NCBI RefSeq assembly: GCF_001571385.1
Contig: NZ_BCNW01000001.1
Span: forward strand, 1-64,000
From: Methanofollis ethanolicus
Lineage (GTDB): Archaea > Halobacteriota > Methanomicrobia > Methanomicrobiales > Methanofollaceae
Length of the DNA: 64,000 bases
Reading direction: 5' to 3'
The position numbers were made by a program, and so were the translations under genes. Shown in pieces: positions 52,305-61,623 of this stretch. Under the pieces are notes generated by a model. It did no database searches. It was not told the origin of the DNA and saw only the letters and a list, made by a program, of their open reading frames with translations. Position 1 is the first letter of the stretch. Each line of letters starts with the position of its first letter.

Positions 52305-52843
52305 TGCGGAACGTCCTGCATGCGCCCTGTCCGATCTGTAAACAGGAGATCGAGTATATCTACCAGACGGAAGAAATCCCATATTTTTCCGAGATCCTCA
52401 TCGAGAGCGCGGTCTGTCCCTGCGGTTGGCGGATGGCCGACACCTTCATTCTCCGGAACGGCCAGCCCGAAAGAAGCGAGATACGGGTCTCGGGCGAGGA
52501 CGATCTCTCGGTGCGGGTGGTGCGCAGTTCTGCCGGCACGATCGAGGTGCCCGAACTCGGGATCACGGTGAATCCCGGGCCGGCGTCGGAGGGGTTCATA
52601 ACCAATGTCGAGGGGGTGCTCGACCGGATCGAGGACGCTCTCGATATCGCCCTGAAGACGGCCGACAGCGAGGAAAGGGACCGGGCCCTCTCCATCAAGG
52701 CGCAGATCGAGGCGGTCAAGCGCGGCGAGGAGAGCATCACCCTGGTCATCGACGACCCCTCGGGCAACTCCGCAATTATCAGAAACCCGAAGGACGCTGA
52801 TGCCGACCAAGAAGAAGAACAGGCCGGGCAGACCTCGCCCTGA
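52304..52843 (+). CDS. ZPR1-type zinc-finger protein
   Basis: 179 residues from GTG 52304. One ZPR1 module: zinc finger PCPICKQE (C-x2-C) with the second pair in AVCPCGWRM, followed by the beta-barrel (SGEDDLSVRVVRSSAGTIEV, GITVNPGPASEGFITNVEGV). Eukaryotic ZPR1 has two such modules and helps fold EF1A; archaeal single-module proteins may act likewise. Coupled to sepF by a one-base overlap (TAGTG). Confidence 0.88.
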   Translation: MRNVLHAPCPICKQEIEYIYQTEEIPYFSEILIESAVCPCGWRMADTFILRNGQPERSEIRVSGEDDLSVRVVRSSAGTIEVPELGITVNPGPASEGFITNVEGVLDRIEDALDIALKTADSEERDRALSIKAQIEAVKRGEESITLVIDDPSGNSAIIRNPKDADADQEEEQAGQTSP

Positions 52844-53423
52844 CCTGATACGATCTTTTCTGGCTCTTTTGAATCTGTATCCCGACCGATCTTTTCCCTG
52901 ATCGCATGATGAGCGGCGTGGACCCCTCCACCTTCCTCTCACTCTCCGCCTATCAGCCCCCTTCTCCACCATCGAGACTGGAGGGCGGCAATCCACGACA
53001 GGCAGGAGGAGGAAGGCGGCTGAGCTGCGTTTTCTCTCAGGGAATGGGGAGAGATATAGACCGGAGCATGATGATTTACTGGCTTTGTCGAAACCCTCGC
53101 GAAAGTCCTTCCCGAAGCGAGAGGGGGAAAAATCCTGTTCTGAAGGGCCTGTTCCGGGGGGTTTCACCCCCCGGTCCCCCCACCATTACGATAGGACAAT
53201 GGACGGTAGACATCTTCAGGCTGCAGGGTTTATCCATTCAAGGTCCAATCCTGAGCGGGGGTCCGGGGGCTGCGAACGGAGTGAGCACAAGAAAATCTCT
53301 GATTTTCGGCGTCAGTCCCCCGGCCTCGATTAAGGGAAAAAGGTTGATCGGCACTTCTCTTCATGGGATCATAGGAAGAATTGACAGAGGCAGGAGGGCT
53401 TCAACAAAACCAAAAAAAGAAGA
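52844..53423. other. 580-bp intergenic region with dispersed repeat
   Basis: No gene seen. 53130-53330 holds a full copy of the repeat family (hairpins 53154-53174 and 53263-53323). A T7 run on the minus strand (53411-53417) follows the purM stop. Confidence 0.75.
53154..53323. repeat. MITE-like dispersed element with hairpin nested in right-end loop
   Basis: Left end CCGGGGGGTTTCACCCCCCGG plus TCCCCCCACCATTACGATAGG; right end GGGGGTCCGGGGG ... TCCCCCGG. The right-end loop is extended to about 47 bases and contains GAAAATC-TCT-GATTTTC. The copy at 49086 has only a 7-base loop there. Confidence 0.8.
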
Positions 53424-54419
53424 TCAGTGGATCTTCACGCCGCGGAGGTACGCACCGCTCTCCGGGACGACGGTGCCCGCCACCTGCACGTCGGGGATGA
53501 CCGCCCTGAGGGCAGGGAGGTTTGCCTCGGGGATGACAAAGGCATAACCCATACCCATATTGAAGGTGCGGTACATCTCGTTCTCGTCAAGACCGCCCAA
53601 CTCCTGGATCCAGGCAAGGATCTCGGGGACAGGCAGGGGGTCGGTGATGTCGAAACCGTACTTCGAGAGGCGGGTGAAGTTCAGGAGGCCGCCGCCGGTG
53701 ATGTGGCACATGCCGTGGACGTCGCAGACCGCGGCGGCGTCGAGGGCCTCGCGGTAGATCCGCGTCGGCGTGAGGAGGGCCTCGCCGACCGTCCGTCCCG
53801 ACGGGAGGACGACGTCGTAACCGCCGTTCTCCAGGGCGACCTTCCGGGCGAGGGTGTAACCGTTCGAGTGGACGCCTGTCGAGGGCACGCCGACGATGAG
53901 GTCGCCGGGGGCGATCGTCTCACCGGTGACGACCTTATCTTTCTTCTGGGCGCCAAGGCAGGTGCCTGCAAGGTCGAGGCCGGTGACAAGGCCCTTCAGG
54001 GTCGCAGTCTCCCCGCCGACGATGTTCATGTTCGCCTGGCGCGCCCCTTCATTGAGGCCGATCCCGATCTGGCGCATCTTATCCACGGAAATACCCTCAG
54101 TGGCGATATAATCGACGAAGGCCACCGGCTCCAGGTTCATCACGAAGAGGTCGTTGACATTCATCGCCACACAGTCGATGCCGACCGTCGACCAGTCCTG
54201 CAGGCCGTCGGCGACGAGCATCTTCGTGCCGACGCCGTCGACGGCAAGGGCGAGCACCATGTCGCCGAAGTCGATGAGCCCGGCAAAGTGGCCGACGCTC
54301 CCGAGCATCGGGAAGGAGCCCTGACGCCGGTAGGAAAGCTGGTCAATAAGCGTGCGCACGCCCCGCGCTTCGAGATCGATGTCCACGCCGGCTTCGGCGT
54401 ACCCTGTACCTTTACTCAT
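53424..54419 (-). CDS. purM: Phosphoribosylformylglycinamidine cyclo-ligase (AIR synthetase)
   Basis: 331 residues. Makes aminoimidazole ribonucleotide from FGAM and ATP in purine synthesis. Starts with the expected loop-forming MSKGTGYAEAGVDI; motifs GDMVLALAVDGVGTKMLVA, VAMNVNDLFVMNLEPVAFVD, GGETATLKGLV and PSTGVHSNGYTLARKV are those of PurM. Overlaps the aspartate kinase stop by 8 bases. Confidence 0.96.
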   Translation of the reverse strand: MSKGTGYAEAGVDIDLEARGVRTLIDQLSYRRQGSFPMLGSVGHFAGLIDFGDMVLALAVDGVGTKMLVADGLQDWSTVGIDCVAMNVNDLFVMNLEPVAFVDYIATEGISVDKMRQIGIGLNEGARQANMNIVGGETATLKGLVTGLDLAGTCLGAQKKDKVVTGETIAPGDLIVGVPSTGVHSNGYTLARKVALENGGYDVVLPSGRTVGEALLTPTRIYREALDAAAVCDVHGMCHITGGGLLNFTRLSKYGFDITDPLPVPEILAWIQELGGLDENEMYRTFNMGMGYAFVIPEANLPALRAVIPDVQVAGTVVPESGAYLRGVKIH

Positions 54420-55815
54420 CTTTACATTCCTCAGAAAGCCTGAATTCGTCGTGGAGCACCTGCAGTGCCTTTCTGCTCTCGTCCTGCCGCACCACGAACG
54501 AGACGTTCACCTCTGACGAACCCTGCGAGATCATCATCACATTGACCCCGGCCTGACCGAGGGCGGTGAAGATCCTGCCCGATATCCCGGGCGTCCCGGC
54601 CATGCCTGCGCCGATGACCGCGATCGCCACGACGTTCCGGTCGGAGGTGACCTCGCGGACAAGGCCGCTCTTCACCGGGGCCGAGAGCACCTCGAGGGCG
54701 AGAGGCAGGTCGTTCTCCTCGATGATCAGGGAGATGTTCGCCTGCGACGAGGCCTGCGAGATCATCATCACATTGATCCCGGCGTCGCCGAGAGCGGTGA
54801 AGATCTCCCTGGCCACGCCCGGCCTGCCGATCATCTGGACACCGTTGATGTTGACGAGGGCGACGCGGGCGATGTGGGTGATCGCCTTGACGACACGCTT
54901 CTCCTTCTGCTCCTGCCGGCGGACGACTGTGCCGGGAGAGTCAGGGTTGAAAGTATTCTTCACCCGGACGATGGTGTCCTTCTCCATCGCGGGTTCGATC
55001 GTCTTCGGGTGGAGGACCTTCGCCCCGAAGTACGAGAGTTCCATCGCTTCGCGGTAGCTGACATAGGGCAGGACACGGACATCTGCAATGATCTTCGGGT
55101 CGGAGGTCATCACGCCGTCGACGTCGGTCCAGATCCAGATCTCGTCGGCGTCGATGGCGCGGCCGACGATCGCAGCCGAGTAGTCTGAACCGCTGCGGCC
55201 GAGAGTGGTGACGATGCCTTCGGGGGTGCAGCCCATGTAGCCGGTGATCACCGGCATGCCGTCCATGAGCAGGGGGACGACCCGGCTGTGAATACGGGGG
55301 TCGCTCTGCGGCAGGACAAGAGCGTCGCCGTGCTTGCTCGTCGTCAGGATCCCGGCTTCGCAGCCGTCAAGGGCGGTGGAGGGAATGCCCCGCTCCCTGA
55401 TCGCGGCCGAGAGGATGAGCGCCGAAAGACGCTCGCCATAGCTGACGATATAGTCCTTCGAACGCTGGGTGAGTTCATGGAGGGCGTGAACCGCCGTAAG
55501 GATGTGTTCGAGGTTGACAAGGCGCTCGTTGATGACAGCCCCCACCTCTTCGGCCTGGCCGGGAGCGGCGGCTTCGAGCGTCTTGAGATGTTTCGCCCGG
55601 AGAGCCTGGATAAATGCGGCAATCGGGGGCTCTTCTACAGATGATTCGGCCTCGGCAGCGATCGCATGGAGTTGATCGGTGACGCCCGACATCGCCGATA
55701 CGACGACCGCCACCTCATGCCCTTCGGCATGGTAGCGGGCGAGGATGTCGACAGTCCGCCCGATCGCCCCGGCATCGCCGACCGAGGTGCCGCCAAATTT
55801 CATTACAAGCCTCAT
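54412..55815 (-). CDS. lysC: Aspartate kinase
   Basis: 467 residues. Phosphorylates aspartate, first step to lysine, methionine, threonine and isoleucine. N-terminal kinase domain (LVMKFGGTSVGDAGAIGR, VVSAMSGVTDQL, GRSGSDYSAAIVGRAIDAD) and C-terminal regulatory part with two ACT domains (about 310-460: NINGVQMIGRPGVAREIFTAL and IGAGMAGTPGISGRIFTALG), so feedback inhibition by an end product is expected. Divergent from tfrA across 68 bp. Confidence 0.95.
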   Translation of the reverse strand: MRLVMKFGGTSVGDAGAIGRTVDILARYHAEGHEVAVVVSAMSGVTDQLHAIAAEAESSVEEPPIAAFIQALRAKHLKTLEAAAPGQAEEVGAVINERLVNLEHILTAVHALHELTQRSKDYIVSYGERLSALILSAAIRERGIPSTALDGCEAGILTTSKHGDALVLPQSDPRIHSRVVPLLMDGMPVITGYMGCTPEGIVTTLGRSGSDYSAAIVGRAIDADEIWIWTDVDGVMTSDPKIIADVRVLPYVSYREAMELSYFGAKVLHPKTIEPAMEKDTIVRVKNTFNPDSPGTVVRRQEQKEKRVVKAITHIARVALVNINGVQMIGRPGVAREIFTALGDAGINVMMISQASSQANISLIIEENDLPLALEVLSAPVKSGLVREVTSDRNVVAIAVIGAGMAGTPGISGRIFTALGQAGVNVMMISQGSSEVNVSFVVRQDESRKALQVLHDEFRLSEECKDE

Positions 55816-55883
55816 TTATGGCTCACTCTCACTGGTCCCACACAATGGTATTTATGTACTGACACTTCCCACGGTATAATAGG

Positions 55884-57506
55884 ATGCGCGCGCTGGATAG
55901 TATCGACTGCCATACCCTTGTCATCGGGAGTGGCGGCGCCGGAGTGAGGGCGGCGATCGAAGCCGACCGGTATGGCGAGACGGTCCTCCTCTCGAAGAGC
56001 ATCACCGGAAAGGGGGGGTGCACGACGATGGCGGAGGGCGGGTACAACGCCGTTTTGCGGGAAGGTGATGCCTGCTCGGTGCATGCGGAGGACACCCTCA
56101 GGGGAGGGGCGTACCTCAACGACCCGGCCCTGGTCGAGGCTCTTGCCGCCGACGCCCCCGCGCGCCTTGCCGACCTCGTCTCCTGGGGCGCCGTCTTCGA
56201 CGCCTCCGCGGACGGCGAGGTGGCCCAGCGATCTTTCGGCGGGCAGAGTATCCCGCGGACCTGCTATGCAGGCGACAGGACAGGGCACGAGATCATGGCG
56301 ACGCTGATGGAGCGTCTCCGCGGGAGCGGGGTCGAGCGGATCGAGGAGACCGCCGCCATAGATCTCCTGAAGGACGGGGAGAGGGTCTGCGGAGCCCTCG
56401 TCCTCGACAAAAAAGGCGAGATCGTTCCTATCAGGGCGGACGCCGTCGTCCTTGCCGCAGGCGGGGGGGCGAGAGCCTATGACGTCTCCACGAACTCCGG
56501 GACAGGGACGGGGGACGGTTTCGCCCTGGGGTACCGGGCCGGGGCCGAACTCATCGACATGGAGATGGTCCAGTTCCACCCGACAGGCGCCGTGTACCCG
56601 TACGACGCCCGCGGTCGCCTGGTCACCGAGGCGGTGCGGGGCGAGGGCGGGCGCCTCATCAACACGTCGGGCGAGCGCTTCATGGCATATTATGACGAGA
56701 AGAGGATGGAACTCTCCACCAGGGACGTCGTCGCCCGGGCGATCGCCACCGAAGTGCTGGAGGGACGGGGGACGACGAACGGCGGCGTCTGGCTCGACGT
56801 CACCCACCTCCCGGCAGAGACGATCGAGGAGCGCCTGCCCGTGATGCTGGCACAGTTCCTCAGGTTCGGCGTGGACATCAGGAAAGAACCGATGGAGGTC
56901 GCCCCGACGGCCCACCACATCATGGGCGGCCTTCGCATCACCCCTGAGGGGCAGACAAGCCCCCCCGGCCTCTTTGCCTGCGGCGAAACGGTGGGCGGGG
57001 TCCACGGGGCAAACCGCCTCGGCGGCAACGCCCTGGCCGACACCCAGGTCTTCGGGAAGCGGGCAGGCGAGGCCGCGGGGAAGGCGCCGAAACGTGTCGC
57101 ACGGATCGACCCGGCGCAGGTCGAGGCGCAGGAGCGGCGTATCGCCGCGTTCTTCGAGGGCACCGAGTCCCCTGACGGCGTGAAGGGGCGCCTCCAGCAG
57201 GCGATGTGGAACGGCGCCGGGATCAGGCGGGACAGTGCCGGGCTGAAGCGGACCCTGGCAACCGTCGAAGAACTCGCCGCGTTGCCTCTCAGGGCGGCGA
57301 CACCGCGGAACCTCATCGAGTGCTGCGGGGTGCAGAACCTCTGCACGACCTCGATGCTCATCTGCAGGTCGGCCCTCCTGCGCCCGGAGAGCCGCGGCGC
57401 TCACTGGAGGACCGACGTCGCCCAGACCTGGGACGCACAGACCTCTCCTTTCGGTCACACGCACATCAGCCGTGCCGGCGCTTCCATCGAGGAGATGAGG
57501 GGATGA
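55884..57506 (+). CDS. tfrA: Thiol:fumarate reductase subunit A
   Basis: 540 residues. FAD subunit of the methanogen enzyme that reduces fumarate to succinate while oxidising coenzymes M and B to the heterodisulfide. FAD fold LVIGSGGAGVRAAIEADRYG, the covalent/flavin region GKGGCTTMAEGGYNAV, active-site part QFHPTGAVY, RLVTEAVRGEGG, and the C-terminal FAD motif GANRLGGNALADTQVFGKR. Contains the Cys-rich part CCGVQNLC near the C-terminus. Soluble; no membrane anchor subunit follows. ATGA overlap with tfrB. Confidence 0.95.
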   Translation: MRALDSIDCHTLVIGSGGAGVRAAIEADRYGETVLLSKSITGKGGCTTMAEGGYNAVLREGDACSVHAEDTLRGGAYLNDPALVEALAADAPARLADLVSWGAVFDASADGEVAQRSFGGQSIPRTCYAGDRTGHEIMATLMERLRGSGVERIEETAAIDLLKDGERVCGALVLDKKGEIVPIRADAVVLAAGGGARAYDVSTNSGTGTGDGFALGYRAGAELIDMEMVQFHPTGAVYPYDARGRLVTEAVRGEGGRLINTSGERFMAYYDEKRMELSTRDVVARAIATEVLEGRGTTNGGVWLDVTHLPAETIEERLPVMLAQFLRFGVDIRKEPMEVAPTAHHIMGGLRITPEGQTSPPGLFACGETVGGVHGANRLGGNALADTQVFGKRAGEAAGKAPKRVARIDPAQVEAQERRIAAFFEGTESPDGVKGRLQQAMWNGAGIRRDSAGLKRTLATVEELAALPLRAATPRNLIECCGVQNLCTTSMLICRSALLRPESRGAHWRTDVAQTWDAQTSPFGHTHISRAGASIEEMRG

Positions 57507-58963
57507 AGAGCATCACCTTTACAATCGCGCGTTTCGATCCCGAGTCCGAGAAAGAACCGCATTTCGAGGAATACTCTGTCGAGGTGCACGAGGGGGCGCG
57601 GGTTCTCCATGCTCTCCATGCCGTCCACGCACAGGACCCCTCCCTTGCCTATCGCTGGTGTTGCGGTTCGGGCCAGTGCGGCAGTTGTGCGGTCCGCGTG
57701 GACGGCGACCCCGCCCTTGCCTGCCTTACCGAGGCACGGGACGGGATGGTCATCGCACCTCTCGACCTCCCTGTGGTGAAGGACCTGGAGGTGGACCTCG
57801 CGCCGTACCTCGGCCGCCTCTCCTTCCTCATCCCGGGCGGGTGCGGGGGTTTCCCGACAAAGGAGGAAATCAATGCGATCAAGCCCCTGCGGGAGTGCAT
57901 CGAGTGCATGTCCTGCGTCTCGGTCTGTCCGGCCCTGAAGGTGACGGACTTTGCCGGGCCGACGGCGATGCGGCAGGAACTCCGCCTCGCTCTCGACCCG
58001 AGAGACGCCGGCGACCGCATCCCTGAGGCCGTCGAAAAGGGGCTCTTCTGCTGCACAAGTTGCCAGAAGTGCTGGAAGGTCTGCCCGAAGGAGATCAAGA
58101 TCCCGGGAAAGGCGATCGAAAAACTGCGGGAGATCGCAAACAGGCAGGGCCTGACCCTGCCAAGACACGCCGAGGTGGCCGAACTTGTCAGGCAGACCGG
58201 CCGGAGCGTCACCAGGACAAAGAAGACCCTCCTCGAACAGGTGCCCGAGGTGACCGAGCCGTACGGCGAGGTGCGGGCGACTGTCGGGTTCTTTGTGGGC
58301 TGCATGTACAACGGCCGTCTCCCCGAGACCGCTCTCGACATGCTCGAAGTGATGAGAAGGAACGGCATCAGGGTTGTCATCCCGCACGAGCAGGTCTGCT
58401 GTGGGTCGCCCCTGATCAGGACAGGCCAGACCACCTTCCTCGACCACCTGAAGAGGCGGAATATCGAGGCATTCAGGACCCGGGATATCGACACCGTGAT
58501 GACGATGTGCGCCGGGTGCGGGTCGACCCTGAAGCATGATTACAAAACCCCGTTCAGGGTGATGGACGCCACCGAGGTGTTGACAGAGTACGGGATCGAG
58601 GACCCGGCAAAACTCCCCCTCACCGCGACCTACCACGACCCCTGCCACCTCCTGCGAGGGCAGGACGTCCGCGACCAGCCGCGGGAACTCCTGAAATTGG
58701 TTGTCGACCGCTTTGTCGAGACACCGAACCAGTGCTGCGGGTCGGGCGGCGGGGTCCGCGCCGGTATGCCGGAGGAGGCGGCCGCACTCGGGAAGATGCG
58801 GGGCGAGGCCTTCGAGAAGAGTGGGGCCGAGATCGTCGTCTCATGCTGCCCCTTCTGTGAGTTCCATATTTCGGAAAATACGAAACTCCCGGTGAAAGAC
58901 CTCATGACCCTGCTACGCGAGGGGTACGAGGAGAAGGATCGAAAGGAGCAGAAAAAGGCGTAG
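57503..58963 (+). CDS. tfrB: Thiol:fumarate reductase subunit B
   Basis: 486 residues. N-terminal [2Fe-2S] ferredoxin domain with C54-x4-C59-x2-C62-x11-C74; two 4Fe-4S motifs, CIECMSCVSVCP and CCTSCQKCWKVCP; then two CCG domains like those of heterodisulfide reductase HdrB (QVCCGSPL ... MCAGCGSTLKHD; HDPCHLLRG ... NQCCGSGGG ... SCCPFCEFH). The Hdr-like half is where CoM-SH and CoB-SH are oxidised. Its ATG overlaps tfrA (ATGA). Confidence 0.95.
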   Translation: MKSITFTIARFDPESEKEPHFEEYSVEVHEGARVLHALHAVHAQDPSLAYRWCCGSGQCGSCAVRVDGDPALACLTEARDGMVIAPLDLPVVKDLEVDLAPYLGRLSFLIPGGCGGFPTKEEINAIKPLRECIECMSCVSVCPALKVTDFAGPTAMRQELRLALDPRDAGDRIPEAVEKGLFCCTSCQKCWKVCPKEIKIPGKAIEKLREIANRQGLTLPRHAEVAELVRQTGRSVTRTKKTLLEQVPEVTEPYGEVRATVGFFVGCMYNGRLPETALDMLEVMRRNGIRVVIPHEQVCCGSPLIRTGQTTFLDHLKRRNIEAFRTRDIDTVMTMCAGCGSTLKHDYKTPFRVMDATEVLTEYGIEDPAKLPLTATYHDPCHLLRGQDVRDQPRELLKLVVDRFVETPNQCCGSGGGVRAGMPEEAAALGKMRGEAFEKSGAEIVVSCCPFCEFHISENTKLPVKDLMTLLREGYEEKDRKEQKKA

Positions 58964-59261
58964 ACCTGCGCCCGGACCAACAAAAATACCATTTCTGGCG
59001 TTTAGAAATCCTGTTTTGACATATCGGAACAGGGGGAATGACGCCCCCGACCCCCGAATCAGGATAGGGCCGGGGCGGCCAGCACGCGCAGAGATAGCCT
59101 CCCGAGGATTTACCATGAAAATGATCCAGACGTTCAATTCTGGAGTTATGGATGAGAATTTGAACACACAAATTTCTCTCATACCTGATATACGGAGAAC
59201 AAAACCGCCCTCAGAACGATCGGGCCCTCTGCCTTCCCGCCCCTATCTTCGTCCCGGGGAT

Positions 59262-59280
59262 CCGGGGGCAGCGCCCCCGG
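59262..59280. repeat. Dispersed GC hairpin
   Basis: CCGGGGGCAGCGCCCCCGG; arms of 7-8 bp; same loop as the copy at 17561. Confidence 0.8.
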
Positions 59281-59351
59281 CGTGAAGATGTGGGAAGGGG
59301 TGATGATCAGGCGTGCCGCCCCGACCGCAGAGTCTTCACCGCCGTCTCGCA

Positions 59352-59371
59352 CCGGGGGCGTTGCCCCCCGG
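59352..59371. repeat. Dispersed GC hairpin
   Basis: CCGGGGGCGTTGCCCCCCGG, followed by ACCCCCCACGGATGAAGATAG. Confidence 0.8.
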
Positions 59372-59628
59372 ACCCCCCACGGATGAAGATAGCCGAGGGG
59401 CGGCAATTGAACAGTATCCTTCAGGTGCCCTGTTGCAAGGAGAGGAATCAAGTATCCCTCCGCACTCAGGAGAACTGCAACGAGAAATTTTCATCACGTA
59501 TGCTTGAGCCAGGGGTTCATGCCTGATTCTCCAGAGCCCCATTTTTTCGTCGGAGATCACTGCAAGACAGATCCCGACCAACACTATATTATCACGACCC
59601 GCCGATCAGGAGGGATCAGGAGACCCCC

Positions 59629-61620
59629 ATGGATGCCACCATCCTCAGCAACATTGTCGTCATCTTCGCCCTCTCCATCGCGATCATCTTCGTCACTTCA
59701 CGCCTGAAGGTGCCCGGCATCGTCGGGTTCCTCCTTGCGGGGATGGTCGCCGGACCCTATGCCCTGGGACTCGTGCAGGAGACCGAAACCGTCGAGGCCC
59801 TCGCCGAGATCGGGGTGGTCCTCCTCCTCTTCACCATAGGGATGGAGTTCTCATTCACCGAACTCCTGCGGATACGGCGGGCCGTGCTCGTCGGCGGCAC
59901 CCTCCAGGTGCTCCTGACCGTCACGGCGGTGGCCGTCGGCGCATGGGTCGCCGGCATCCCCCCGGCACAGGCCGTTTTCCTCGGTTTTCTCCTCTCCCTC
60001 TCCTCGACGGCGATCGTCCTCTCCCTGTTGCAGGGGCGCTCAGAGGTCGAAAGCCCGCATGGGAGGACAGCCCTCGGGATCCTCATCTTCCAGGACCTCG
60101 CGATCATCCCGATGATGCTCCTTGTCCCGATGCTCGCCGGGACCGAAGGGGTGGGATGGACGTCTGTCCCCCTCTTCCTCGCCACCTCCGTCGGGATCAT
60201 CGGGTTTGTTATTGTATCGGCGAAATGGCTTGTCCCGATCGCCCTCTACCATGTCGCCCGCCTGCGGAGCCCGGAGATCTTCCTCCTCTCTATCCTGGTC
60301 ATCTGCCTCTTCACCGCCTGGCTCACCCAGAGCGCCGGCCTCTCCCTCGCCCTGGGTGCCTTCCTGGCCGGGCTGATCATCTCCGAGTCCGAGTACTCCC
60401 AGGACGCCATCGGTGCCGTCATCCCCTTCAAAGAGGTCTTCACGAGTTTCTTCTTCGTCTCGGTCGGCATGCTCCTCGACGCCGGTTTCTTCCTGGCCAA
60501 CCCCGTGATCATCCTCATCATCACCGCGGGCGTCATCGTCGCCAAGGCCCTCGTCGCCGGCGGTGTCACCCTCGCCATCGGTCACTCCCTCCGCACGGCC
60601 GTCCTCACGGGTCTTGCGATCAGCCAGATCGGCGAGTTCTCTTTTGTTCTCTCCAGTGCCGGCCTCAGCGCAGGGCTCATCGACGGGACACTGTACCAGG
60701 CCTTCCTGGCGATGGCGGTCGTCACGATGATCGCCACACCCTTCGTCTTCTCCGCAGCGCCGAAGGTCGCCGACAGGGCGATGCGCCTCGACCTTCCCGA
60801 GCGGATCAGGCGGGGCACGATCAGGGAAATGTTCGCGAAGGAGCCCGAGATGAACGACCACATCATCATCGTCGGGTTCGGGATCGGCGGGAAAAATGTC
60901 GCCAGGGCGGCGCAGGCGGCGAAGATCCCGTACGTGGTCATCGAGACGAACCCGGAGACGGTGAGACTGGAGAGGGCGAAAGGAGAACCGATCCACTACG
61001 GTGACGCCACACGGAGAGCGGTCCTCGGCCACGCCGGCATCAGGACGGCAAAGGTGCTTGTCGTCGTCATCTCCGACCCCTCGGCGACACGGCGGATCAT
61101 CGCCGCCGCCCGCCGGGCAAACCCGCACCTGCGGATCATCGCCCGCACCCGGTATGTCGGCGACATCGACGAACTCGCCGGCCTCGGCGCCGACGAGGTG
61201 ATCCCCGAGGAGTACGTCACATCGATCGAGATCTTCACCCGCATCCTCACCGCCTATCTTGTCCCGAGGGACGAGATCGAGCGGTTCACTGCGGATGTGC
61301 GGGCCGACGGCTACGTGCTCTTCCGGTCGGCGGAGGCCGTACAGCCCGGCCTCCACGACATCGGGTTCTACCAACCGGGTGCCGAGGTGGAGAGCCTGCG
61401 GGTCGGAGAGGGGGCGCCCATCGCGGGCATGACCCTCGCAGAGGCCGACCTCCGGCGGAAGCACGGCGTCACCATGCTTGCAGTCCGCCGGGGGACGCGG
61501 GTGATCGCCGCCCCCGACGGGGAGACGACAATCCTTGCAGGCGACGTCTGTGTCGTCATCGGCCCGGAAGACAGGATCGCCGCTGTCGACCACCTCTTCA
61601 GGGAGAAAAAAGGGGAGTGA
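59629..61620 (+). CDS. CPA2-family cation:proton antiporter with RCK domain
   Basis: 663 residues. About 12 helices (1-380) of the Kef/CPA2 type, with motifs LLLFTIGMEFSF, FLLSLSSTAIVLSLL and GILIFQDLAIIP (the FQD region carries the ion-binding Asp). Then a TrkA-N/RCK nucleotide-binding domain (about 407-520: DHIIIVGFGIGGKNVARAAQ) and a TrkA-C domain (about 570-655). Ligand (NAD(H) or nucleotide) binding to RCK likely gates K+ or Na+/H+ exchange. Preceded by a GGAG-rich leader. Confidence 0.93.
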   Translation: MDATILSNIVVIFALSIAIIFVTSRLKVPGIVGFLLAGMVAGPYALGLVQETETVEALAEIGVVLLLFTIGMEFSFTELLRIRRAVLVGGTLQVLLTVTAVAVGAWVAGIPPAQAVFLGFLLSLSSTAIVLSLLQGRSEVESPHGRTALGILIFQDLAIIPMMLLVPMLAGTEGVGWTSVPLFLATSVGIIGFVIVSAKWLVPIALYHVARLRSPEIFLLSILVICLFTAWLTQSAGLSLALGAFLAGLIISESEYSQDAIGAVIPFKEVFTSFFFVSVGMLLDAGFFLANPVIILIITAGVIVAKALVAGGVTLAIGHSLRTAVLTGLAISQIGEFSFVLSSAGLSAGLIDGTLYQAFLAMAVVTMIATPFVFSAAPKVADRAMRLDLPERIRRGTIREMFAKEPEMNDHIIIVGFGIGGKNVARAAQAAKIPYVVIETNPETVRLERAKGEPIHYGDATRRAVLGHAGIRTAKVLVVVISDPSATRRIIAAARRANPHLRIIARTRYVGDIDELAGLGADEVIPEEYVTSIEIFTRILTAYLVPRDEIERFTADVRADGYVLFRSAEAVQPGLHDIGFYQPGAEVESLRVGEGAPIAGMTLAEADLRRKHGVTMLAVRRGTRVIAAPDGETTILAGDVCVVIGPEDRIAAVDHLFREKKGE

Positions 61621-61623
61621 GGG

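Larger units (their letters stand above)
58964..59628. other. 665-bp intergenic region with several dispersed hairpins
   Basis: No gene seen. Holds repeat-family pieces: AGAAATCCTGTTTTGACATATC (start about 59006) with a hairpin-like GGGGGAATGACGCCCCC; hairpin 59262-59280; hairpin 59352-59371; and about 59480-59545, which matches 17590-17670 (TTTTCAT...GTATGCTTGA, then GATTCTCCAGAGCC). Confidence 0.75.
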
